Below, piece by piece: positions 23,524 through 32,855 of a DNA stretch of 64,000 nt. The notes beneath the pieces were generated by a model. That model saw nothing but the letters and a program-made list of their open reading frames with translations. It had not been told where the DNA came from and did no database searches. Source of the stretch: Chrysoperla carnea. Taxonomy: Eukaryota > Arthropoda > Insecta > Neuroptera > Chrysopidae. Every line of letters starts with the position of its first letter. Position 1 is the first letter of the stretch. Position numbers and translations under genes: made by a program. The DNA lies in assembly GCF_905475395.1 (NCBI RefSeq), contig NC_058342.1:23656640-23720639 (forward strand), in the 5' to 3' direction.

Positions 23524-24728
23524 TAAATCCGGCATAATCTATCATTGAGCATAATTAATTTTCGCATGGAAAATTTTTGCAAAATCACGTTTAAAGCATG
23601 CTCCTGAACGTAAAAGGGTAAATTTCCGGTGGGTACCCCGGTAGGATATTGTTATACCATGCATATATGTAATATGCAAGGTACACTAAGTTTAGTCCCA
23701 AGTTTGTAACGCTTAAAAATATTGATGCTATGAACAAAATTTTGATATAGGTGTTTATAAAATCACCTAATTAGTCCATTTCCGGTTGTCCATCCGTCTG
23801 TGGGCACGATAACCCAAAAACGAAAAAAGATATCGAGCTGAAATTTTTACAGCGTACTCAAGACGTAAAAAGTGAGGTCGAGTTCGTAAATGAGCAACAT
23901 AGGTCAAATGGGTCTTGACCTACGGGTCCGTAGAACCCATCTTGTAAACCGTTAGAGATAGAACAAAAGTTCAAGTTAGTCAACTTTTGTTTGAAACAAA
24001 TTAGGCGTAAATTGTATAGTATGCATTATATAAATTGTATATGTATGTGCAATGTGATAGAGTAATCAACACTATTTATGCATGGTATTTCAACAATTAA
24101 CTCAGTCAATTGTTTGTTTTCACTTGTTTAAACTAAGTTTTTTTTCAACAAATAAGTGATATTGACCGAATCGCTTCGGAAAAAATTATATCACATAATT
24201 GGGGTAAAAATTAATAAAAATTGCTCTCACACGTTTTTCACTTAGGCATCTAGTTTTCGAGTAAAAATTCGTTTAATTTGAAAAAACGCGATTTTTACAA
24301 TTTTCATCCCACAAAAAGACTATGCAATAATTAGTTTTTTAATATCTATAAAATTGTTATTTGTAGTGTAAAGCTTACTCAACAACATCCCGCAAAATGA
24401 TTGCTGCCTGATTGCATTTTAAGTGCTTGGTTGTTCATTGTTAAGATAACGCGAGGGATCAAAATCGTAAAAATCGTGTTTTTTCAAATTTAACAAATTT
24501 TTTACTCGAAAACTAGATGGCTTAGAGAAAAGTAAGAACATTTAGTATTAATTTCGACTCCAATAATATGATAAAATTTTTTCCGAAGCGATTCGGTCAA
24601 TATTACTACCAGGATATCCACCGGCAACCTGCACTTTTATGTTCAGGAGCATGTTTTAAACGAGATTCTGCAAAAATTTTCCATCTGAGAAATCATGCTC
24701 AATGACGAATTTTACCGGATCTAAATAA
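23524..24728. mobile_element. long foldback element (arms about 330 bp), interrupted by family D
   Basis: The left arm (23,524-23,651 continued at 24,158-24,370) is the reverse complement of the right arm (about 24,395-24,728). Paired landmarks are CATGCTCCTGAAC / GTTCAGGAGCATG, GACCGAATCGCTTCGG / CCGAAGCGATTCGGTC, and CATCTAGTTTTCGAGTAAAA / TTTTTACTCGAAAACTAGAT. Without the insert it is about 700 bp. It is non-coding. Confidence 0.85.
23652..24157 (+). mobile_element. family D element, best-bounded copy (506 bp)
   Basis: The insertion splits the left arm of the foldback element, so its edges can be read off. GATATTG is present at 23,645-23,651 and again at 24,158-24,164, a 7-bp target-site duplication, and the right foldback arm shows the site once. 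It starts TTATACCATGCATATATG; a subterminal inverted partner ATTTATGCATGGTATTTC lies near 24,075, followed by ACTCAGTCAATTGTTTG, which is conserved in other copies. There is no open frame. Confidence 0.85.
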
Positions 24729-25010
24729 AGTATTTTTGTCATTCATTGAGAAAAAAAACAGATTTGAAAGACGATTTTACATGCATTGGTCCTTCAAGCC
24801 GATATATCTGCTTATATTTCCAATAAACATTGGTCATCGTAGCCGATATGTCATTATAATCGATATTGTTATAGCCGATACATTCATGTTTGTGTTTATG
24901 TAAGGATTCAGTCGTGACCTTTCATTTTCGTTGTTATAACCGGTTCTTCGTTATAAGCAATTTTGACTGTATATGAAATCTTAAAAAATTCCAAAAAATA
25001 AATAACGATA
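24729..25010. other. noncoding stretch, possible pogo-like end
   Basis: GTTATAACCGGTTCTTCGTT and TTTTGACTGTATA near 24,935-24,974 look like the outer part of another pogo-type element, but I cannot find the partner end. Confidence 0.3.
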
Positions 25011-25299
25011 TACAGTGGAACCTGATTAAATGAAATAACAAGGGACCTGAAAATTTGTCTCATTTATACAGGTATTTCACTTACCCAGTGTCTCAGACAT
25101 ACAGGTATAAATAAATATCTGTCTCATTTACAGAGGGTTCCATTATTAGAGGCCAGTATACAGATTATTTCAGTTAAAGAAGTGCGATTATGAAATAAAA
25201 TAACGTATTATCGAATCAAAAAAATAATAATAACGAAATAGATAATAATTGCGCAAAAGAACTAGCAGGTCTTCAATCCACTGGATACATTTTTTGAAC

Positions 25300-25719
25300 A
25301 TTAACAGCGTTACTTTCTCCACAAATTGCTTTGAAAACTATATTATTTATTTTTTTAAACCCTTCCAACCAACCATTACTGGTACAAAATTATGAATACC
25401 GAACCTTAGCGCGAAATCTTGTGCCTTTTCTTTAATCATGAGTCCACTTACCGGAAAATTTTGTTACGTAGTTGCTTGACCCACGTTAGCAAACACTGTT
25501 CAAGCTCAGGATATTCTGATAAACGTATACGTTTTAGCTTTCCTTACCCTTCAGAACATTGTGATTGAATTTTATCTTTATTCTGAATTATTCTACAAAG
25601 AGTAGATTTTGGCACATTAAAATCGACACAGACTTAATCGCGTGTCTTCCCACTTTCATAAACGGATATTAAATTCAGTTTTTCACGTAATGATAACGAT
25701 TTGAACACTCGTTTCGGCA
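25300..25719 (-). pseudogene. Tigger-type transposase N terminus, broken
   Basis: From the ATG at 25,719 the minus strand reads MPKRVFKSLSLREKLNLI and continues into a helix-turn-helix typical of CENP-B/Psq-like domains. It then has an in-frame stop after KTRD, and the rest (PELEQCLLTWVKQLRNK, then GPLMIKEKAQDFALRFG) is in shifted frames. This is the DNA-binding region only, so the copy cannot be active. Confidence 0.8.
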
Positions 25720-25776
25720 TTTTTCAAATAAACATCCGTATGATGAAGGAGAACTAAAACTGAAGGTCATTGAGGC

Positions 25777-26116
25777 CAGTGCTGGATTTTCACTAGGGGC
25801 AGTCGGGGCTAGTGCCCAAGGCGGCAAATTATCTAGGGCTTCAAAATTTTGAAAGTGAGAAAACATTTTCTATACAATATATAATTAACTAATTCTTTTA
25901 AATAAACATTTTATCTTTCAAGAAATATAATTTATGCATTATGTATCAAATTAAAATTTTGTATATTATAATATATCAAATTTAAGTGAAAACTATTAAA
26001 ATAAAATTAATTTATTTCCATAAAGGTTTGAACAAATAAAATTTGATACTTTTTTTTTCTGGAATTGATAAATTAATATAGTTTTTTTTGAAGAATTAAA
26101 AAAATTTTTTTTTCTC
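25777..26116 (+). mobile_element. 5' part of a hAT element
   Basis: It starts CAGTGCTGGATTTTCACT and shares the ACTAGGGGCAGTCGGGGCTA block with the miniature hAT at 21,109. It leads directly into the broken hAT transposase. I do not see the matching 3' end, so the element is truncated or its end has decayed. Confidence 0.7.
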
Positions 26117-26540
26117 ATGTTTATTGAGAACTCTAGACATAAAGCTGAAGATTTGCTAGTTGCTGTATTATCTGTTCTTCAGTTTTTTTATCTTGATCTC
26201 TCAGATTGTCGAAGTCAGTCATATGATAACGCGAATAATGTATCAGGGATTTATTCGGGCTTACAGGCAAGAATTCATGAAATTATATCTTGCAGATCAT
26301 GCTCCTTGTGCTGCTCATTCTATGAATTTAGTTGGAGTTCACGCAGTAGAATGCGCCCCAGAAGCTGCGTCATTCTTTCATACAGTACAAACTTTATACA
26401 ACTTTTTTACTGCATCGACGCATTGCTGGGAAATCTTACAGTCTCATACTGAAAAAAGAATTGCGTTAAAAACTTTATCTGCAACCAGATGGTCAGCTCG
26501 TTATGAAGCGGTTCTTTTTTCTGCAATTAATTAGTTATTC
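26117..26540 (+). pseudogene. hAT-type transposase fragment (ZMYM1-like), frameshifted
   Basis: One frame gives QSYDNANNVSGIYSGLQA and the next gives HAPCAAHSMNLVGV, then LYNFFTASTHCWEIL and LSATRWSARYEA. Together these are the conserved middle of hAT transposases of the kind often labelled zinc finger MYM-type 1-like. A one-base frameshift lies near 26,275, and only about 125 codons remain, with a stop after FSAIN. The zinc finger and the dimerisation domain are gone. It is a relic. Confidence 0.8.
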
Positions 26541-26847
26541 TAATTCTTAAAAAATAAGATATCAAAACTTGCGGGTAAAATAAAAATATGTAAGTAAAAA
26601 ACAAAACGATGTTATCTCAGTTCTCAGTTACAGAGAGAGGTTAATGCATATAAAATTCACTCGTTGTCTCAGTCATAGAGGTAGCTATGGCGATAAAATC
26701 GAAAGAACGAATTCCAGATACAAAGGTTTACATCGTCCCACTAACAAAGGTAATTCAGGTAATGTCAAAGTGTTGGGACCTCAGCATGAGTTCCAGTTAT
26801 GGAGGTTTCTCACTTATCCAGGTCCCACTTAACCAAGTTCCACTGTA

Positions 26848-27916
26848 CATAGTCCAAGAAATATATAGTTAAAAGTTACATAACGTTTTCGGTAATACAT
26901 AAGAAAAAAGCGTAAAAATATACCTATATCTAACCTACTGATGATGATTATATAAGAGTAGAAATGGATGATAGATGACAGACGAGGACATTTGATGTGG
27001 GTGCTGTTTAAGTATGCGTACGAATTGTTTTTCAAAGGGAATAAAAATGCCGCCTTTGCATATAAAAGAGTAATAGCGAACCTTTGAAGGATGTACTTGA
27101 TATGATAATTCATTGAACCATCTTTCATCATATCTGGATATCTCTCATAACTCATATCATAACTGATGACGTTGTGTAGGCAAAGCCACTCCAATTAGAT
27201 TTTTATACATTTTTCTTTTGATTTATTTTCATTTTTTTTTTTTTTTTTTATGAAACATGAAAAATGTTTTTCCTTTTTGAAAAACATAAAAAAAAAAAAA
27301 AAACAAAAACATCAGTTTGAAAATGTAATTAAATTTTCAATACGTTCATTTTGTGATATAAGAAGTGAATATTTTTATAAACCTCCGTGTGTAGGTACAA
27401 ACTACGAAATGGTATCAGACTTTTTTTAACGTTAATGTAGGCGCTGAGTGGGTTTCGTATGCATTTGCAGGTTCCAACAAGGAGTGTATTTCGATGTATA
27501 TTGACACGCTGTTAATTTATTATACGTCCATAGCTTTTAAACTAATTTTATGGAACAATTGTGTACCATTTTCTTCTACATGAAAAAACAAATTCTTATT
27601 TCTTTTTTTTATTCGTCTTGATATGACCAATAAAACCGGAAATTTTTGTACTTTAAGGTACTCATTTTAAAGGTATGAATCTATATTTTAATGTTATGCA
27701 CATACAAAGGTACGTTTTATGCAATAGCAACGAAGGTAGCACGATAGTAAGTATTTAGTTTTACCATTTTTCCGGCTCGCTATTTTTTTATATGTCAAAA
27801 GTTTAAGAATCTTTTTATTTTTGCAAATATCTGTTTTAAAACTTGAGTTATTGTATACTACTTCCGATTTGTGCAGCTTTAAATTATTTTTTAGCTAAGC
27901 AAATTATCAATCTGAT
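26848..27916. other. noncoding stretch with opposed poly-T and poly-A tracts
   Basis: A run of T at about 27,233-27,250 and a run of A at about 27,288-27,303 flank AACATGAAAAATGTTTTTCC, so the strand can fold. The 121-aa frame at 26,829-27,194 on the minus strand has no family resemblance. No gene seen. Confidence 0.4.
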
Positions 27917-28520
27917 ATATACAGGATGTCTTTTTTAAGTTGACATATTGTGCTTGAAACTCAAAAAATGAATTTAACCGAAGAAAATGTTTTCGGTTTA
28001 ATTAAAACCTGACTCTGATTCATAACTAACAAACATTAGATGAACACTTTAAATTAGAAAGTTGTTCTTTATAAATACGGAAACATTTTTTTATAAATCG
28101 AATAGTTTAGACAGTAGACAGTAGATAGCACAAATCTAACTTTTTTTGCGTTTGTTCATTTAATTTGAACTAAAATTGTATTTATAGAAAAACAAACCAC
28201 TTTTATTGGATGTATTGGAAATTTTTTTTTCTAAGAGTGCCTAGATTTCGCAGTAGCACTTTTATACGGAATAACCATTACCTATAGATACGAAAACAAA
28301 AATTTTGGGTAAAACTTTTCAGTCCGTTGCCTAAATTGTACAGTTTGCTGAAAAATGTTTCAAACAAAAAATGTTACTTTTTTAATCAATAACAACTTTC
28401 TAATTTAAAGTGTTCATCCATCGATTACCAGTTATGGAGTAGAGTGAGCTTGAACACCTAGATCACGTTTAATGCCTGCGAAAGCATATCTATATCAACT
28501 TAAAAAAACAGCCTGTATAT
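27917..28520 (+). mobile_element. MITE family M2, full copy (604 bp)
   Basis: The ends are ATATACAGGATGTCTTTTTT and the inverse AAAAAAACAGCCTGTATAT, both followed inward by AAGTTGA / TCAACTT, giving about 28 bp of terminal inverted repeat. Inner blocks ATGAACACTTTAAATTAGAA and TTCTAATTTAAAGTGTTCAT are also mirror images, so most of the element can fold back. Partial copies are at 5,235-5,816 and 17,850-18,265. Confidence 0.85.
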
Positions 28521-28529
28521 TATAATCGT

Positions 28530-28760
28530 AAAAATTTGGATAGATGGATGGATGTTTGTTACTCAATCACGCCAGAACGGCTGAACGGATCTGGGTGTAA
28601 TTTGGGACAGAGATAGATTATAGACTGAAATAGCACATAGGCTTTTTATCCCGGTAAAATGTATGGTTCTCGTGGGATAGATTTTTAGTTTTAATTTTTC
28701 ATAGGGCAAATCCCAGTGTAACATTTCTCAACATTTCAACCCTCCGTTCAACGGCAAGGG
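28530..28760 (+). mobile_element. non-autonomous retroelement-like fragment
   Basis: The stretch contains CGGCTGAACGGATCTGGGTG, AGAGATAGATTATAGACTG and TTTTTATCCCGGTAAAATGT, blocks found in many insect non-coding retroelement tails. It is a fragment without coding capacity. Exact class unknown. Confidence 0.5.
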
Positions 28761-29774
28761 GTGCAAATAATTTTTGAGCATTAAATTCCAAAACTAGAAA
28801 GTAAAAGTTTTCAAAAAAGCTATTGAGGTTCCAAATTCGATAATTTTTCGCAGAGATGCAGCTGTCTTTTATTAATTTAATAATTTTATATAACTTTTTT
28901 TTTTAATTTTCTATGTAAACTTGAGAAATTTTGGCAATTTGTGTCGTTCTAAAATAGTTTAAAAAAACACTGAATGGTATACCTTTAGGGGCGTTTTATC
29001 AATAGTCGACTAGCGGCGGTGCTAGGGTTATAGGAATGATTAACACTGTTAGGAAGCGTTGAAAATTAAACGAATTTTCCGATTTTTAATTTTCGGAGTA
29101 CAATCAAAATCGCATCTAGCGACATCGCATATAACAACGAAACAGTTACTACGATTAGTTCCAATGATTTTCTCCTTCAGAGTGTATTTTTTCTTCGTTT
29201 GAACTTGGCTTATCAAGGATAAATTATCTTTTATTAAGAAACGTCTCAATTTAAATAGAATAGAAATGGTTTTGGGAACGGGTGATATATTATACATCCA
29301 CATAGAGGTGATGTGAGTGTATGGTTACAAATTTTTTTTTATGTCAAATATTCTTTGAAGATATGCAAATAGAAATTTTAAACGAGTATAATCACTTGAA
29401 ATATTTCTTTTGATAATTTTTCGTATTTACATATTTTTAATAGTTAAAAGTTGTCTTGCCATCTATGTAAAATCAGTGGAAGTATTTTGGTTTGCGTCTT
29501 AACTAATATGAATAGAACACAATTGGTATTGGTTTTGTTCAGTTTATGATAAATAGATGGCTACTTTATTTAAACAAATAAAGATATTTAATTATTCTGC
29601 TTCTTCCAATCTGTGAAAGGATACGATTTTCGTGATTATTAGACCCAATAAACATAAATAAATAATTTTTTAAATTGGTTTTAATTTATTTCCATAAAAA
29701 TACAATTTAGCATTTTTGCTACAAACAGTTTAATGGCAGTGAATGGAATTTCTACAAGCAATTCTTTTGAACAT
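28761..29774. other. noncoding stretch downstream of TPGS2
   Basis: This likely includes the TPGS2 3' untranslated region, at the high end; ATTAAA/AATAAA-type signals are too frequent here to choose one. The 84-aa minus frame at 29,049-29,303 has no family resemblance. Confidence 0.4.
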
Positions 29775-32618
29775 TTAACGTCTATATCTTCTGGAATTAT
29801 GTGAATCTGTTGTAAAAATGACTGGATCTATATGATTATGAGGTAATTCGGGAATATAAGTTTCACGAATTACTTTGGATTTCTTTGGCCGTGGTGCTAA
29901 CAAATGTGGGGCTACTAAAAGATATATTTCCTGGAAGAAAAAAAAATTTATTTCAATTATTTCATAATAAAAATTCTTTAGATTTTAAGATATCTGGGAA
30001 TAAATTATAATTTTAATTTTTCTGTAATCTAAAAATGAAAAGTGACTTTATATAACCTGAATCCAAGTTGGTAAAGCTTTATTAAATGCACAATATTGCC
30101 AATAAGGTAGACCTTGATGAACTAACATCATTCGAAAATATTTCGTGAAATTTTCACATAATGGAAACCAGCCCATAATTTTATCCAATATCCATATCGT
30201 TGGCTCACTTTCGATTTTTTCATATATTAAATATATCTACGGAAACAAATTTGAGATTAGTATTGGCTTTAGTAATACAGTTAAATCACTTAATAACCAC
30301 AATATAGAGGAGAGTTCCCTATTCTGTCCCGTTGGTTAATTCGTACCATGTAGTCTCCTGAAAAGTGATTGTTTCTACGCGATATGTGACGATCAATTCA
30401 TAAACTAAATATTAAATCAGTAATCCAGACAAGAACATATATATTAAGGACGAAAACTAGACTACAGAGGGTAGCAGGAAAATAGACGCCTTTCTGGGCG
30501 AGCCCGTCGTTGCGTACTTTGTACTGCGCATCAGGTTGTATTAAGTTGATGTCTTTGTTGCAGTACAAAGTACGCAACGGGCGCTAATAGCTCGGCATAG
30601 GAGGTTTTTGAAATCAAATTAAATGTAAAAATAATGAAGGGTAGAGATAAGGAGAATCATCTTAAATAGGGGTTAAAGTAAAAATGTGTCCACCTTTTTG
30701 CTGCAGCAGCGCCACCAATTTTCTGATTCACGAGGACACTTTTTATATACAGAGATGTCAGATGGTCCTCAACCCTCCATGGTAAAAATAATAACAAAAA
30801 TTAAATTTTTATAAATTAGAAATAAATTTTTTGCTCGGAAACATATAATCAAATAAAAATTATTATATTTAAAAAAAAAAATTTTCTTAAGCAAATCAGA
30901 TTGATGCACTTTAGAGTTACAGGAAGTCCTAACAGAGGGTACCATTTCTGTTATCGTGGTTATTAAGAAAAAATATGCCAAAATTATACTGTATTTGTAC
31001 GGAATATTTCAGAGTAAAAGGTAACATACTTTTGTATCATTTTTTACCGTATCTAATTCCAAAATTTTACTAAATTCACTTAATTTTGGCTGTTCCTCAT
31101 TTTCTGGCGTAATAACTTCATTTAAAATATGTGTAGCACAAACTATTTCTGCTAATGGACGTACATAAATATGACCAATTTGTAATTCCTTATCTGAAAA
31201 CCGGAAAAATATTAGCAAATTATGCCCCGAGCACACAAGGCCAGTAAATTTCATAAGAGAACAGCATACAGTGGAGTATTTATACATTTCCGAACAAAAT
31301 ATAATGAAGGAATTTTGCTCAAAATTGTTTCAATTTAGACTATTTAGATGCAAAAAAACCTTTTATTTTCCAATAATAACAAAACAATTTTTAAGTCATA
31401 TTCATCTTCATCATATTCGTCTTCAAACCCAATTATTTCATTTTCTTCTATAATTTTTTAAGCTTCTAAGAAGCCACTTTTTTTCTTAACTATGGTCGTT
31501 TTTGTTTCCTCGTAAGGGGATTTTGGAATTATAAGTCACAAATGAAAACTGCTTGCTCGTTTTTTTTACTTTTGACTTTGAGCTATCTTATTCTTCATCT
31601 TTATCTTAGTCTTAAAAGGAAAGGCGCAAGTTCGTGCAAGATTTTTTTTCATAAACATGTCAAGAATACTAAAAATTTGCACTGCTACAAAAAATTTTAC
31701 TGGGTAAAAAGGGGCACATAAACAAAAAGCTTTGGGTTTGATAAATTTAATGAAAAAAAATTGTCTTTTTTAACAGCAAGTATAAATCACAAATATTTAA
31801 TTAAATTAATAGAAACATTAGCATTAAATACATATAAATAAAGCACAAACCTTCGTCTTTAATATAAAGAAAAATTCTTACTAAATTTCACTAGCAAACA
31901 CAGTAAAGGTAAATTGAATGACACGGTAAATCGAGAGCAACAACAATAATACCGTGCATCCGTAAGAGCAGGTAGATTGCGGCTTACAAAACAGGCGGGG
32001 GCGAGGTTAAGGTAACTCAAAACTACAACAAAAAACAAATTTCAGTGCAAAACAAAAGAGGTCAGTTTTCTGACTTTTGTCCGGAAATTTGGTGTAAATA
32101 CTTCACTGTGTAGCGCTGTAATCGATTCAGTCGTCCCCTCAACCTACTTTGCTCATAAAAAATACAATATTTTTATATTAAAGAACTAATTCATACCAGC
32201 ATATTTGAAATTCCACGTTAGACTAAATCCATCAGTGGATAAATAAAATTTTCTCATATCATCTGGCAAAGCGACCCCATTTTTTTGCTCCCAATTTCCT
32301 AAAGTTAGTTTATCACATGGACTGTATCGATGTAATTTAATATCAGTTATTTGTTGGTGTTTACCTAAAATCAAATTTTTATATTAGGCTACCACAGTCG
32401 TCTGAAAATCGTGGTTCCTTCAAAATTGAAAAAATAAAATAAAAACTATAGTGTTTATAGGCAACTTGCTTTGTATATCTACTATAACTCATGTATGACT
32501 TGAATTATAAGTGAATAAAAATATGTGTTATTTAAAACTTACTTAATAATTTAGTTAAACCTAAAAGTAAATTCACGTAAAATGAATCCTCGGAAACTAA
32601 ATCCACAACAAATGACAT
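29775..32618 (-). CDS. TPGS2: tubulin polyglutamylase complex subunit 2, five exons, 247 aa
   Basis: TPGS2 is a non-catalytic subunit of the complex (with TPGS1, TTLL1 and others) that adds glutamate chains to tubulin in cilia, centrioles and neurites. Coding exons on the minus strand are 32618-32543, 32364-32197, 31193-31030, 30236-30057 and 29930-29775. All junctions are GT-AG and phases agree (total 744 nt with stop). The fold is SMI1/KNR4-like. Diagnostic parts are LLLGLTKLL at residues 18-25, WEQKNGVALPDDMRKFYL at 50-67, STDGFSLTW after it, IYLIYEK at the start of exon 4, and LVHQGLPYWQY near residue 177. The human protein is about 300 aa; the basic, low-complexity C-terminal tail is shorter here and ends RRYRR. 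The ATG was chosen because the 76-nt first exon ends in the phase needed and encodes the family's N-terminal helix. It is head-to-head with the dynein gene. Confidence 0.9.
30509..30578. repeat. hairpin with a perfect 19-bp stem in TPGS2 intron 4
   Basis: GTTGCGTACTTTGTACTGC (30,509-30,527) and GCAGTACAAAGTACGCAAC (30,560-30,578) pair perfectly across a 32-nt loop. Pairing continues imperfectly outwards (GAGCCCGT / ACGGGCGC..CTC). It may be a small foldback element or a pre-miRNA-like hairpin. The local GC content is higher than that of the intron. Confidence 0.75.
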
Positions 32619-32855
32619 AATTTTTAGTAAAAAAATATGGGCTAACAAAAATATACCTTCTTATAAAATCAAAATGTTTAATCAATAAACATGTTTCTAT
32701 AGCATTCATAAAGAGAAGTTTATACAAGTTTTGTAAACATAACAAACACATACTCAGAAAAAAAAACACATACTTTGAAAAAGGATATTTTTGAGAGAAA
32801 ATATAAAGTTTGGGTCAAGCCAAAATAATTTTATAAATCTATTATTAGACAAAAC
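32619..32855. promoter_or_regulatory. probable bidirectional promoter between TPGS2 and dynein
   Basis: Only 237 bp separate the two divergent start codons, so both 5' untranslated regions and core promoters must share it, unless one gene has an upstream noncoding exon. Both products act in axonemes. An imperfect RFX X-box-like sequence, GTTTCTATAGCATT, lies at 32,693-32,706 (left half 5 of 6, right half 4 of 6 against GTTNCC/RGNAAC). That match is weak and is only suggestive. Confidence 0.55.

Larger units (their letters stand above)
25011..26847 (-). mobile_element. Tigger/pogo DNA transposon, internally deleted
   Basis: The ends are TACAGTGGAACCTGATTAA and its near inverse TTAACCAAGTTCCACTGTA, with TA on both sides, as in the pogo part of the Tc1/mariner superfamily. 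The minus strand encodes the transposase N terminus (separate entry). The DDE catalytic part is absent: the frame dissolves near 25,300 and only about 290 bp remain before the end. A hAT relic has landed in the 5' untranslated part (25,777-26,540). Confidence 0.85.

Noticed and set aside
26829-27194. 121-aa minus-strand frame as a gene
   Set aside because: It begins beside the Tigger end, has no recognisable motif and biased AT-rich composition.
1-29774. A hidden host gene or a new defence or mobile system in the left part of the window
   Set aside because: I looked for spliced exons with conserved motifs on both strands and found only transposon remnants. No coherent multi-gene system is visible.
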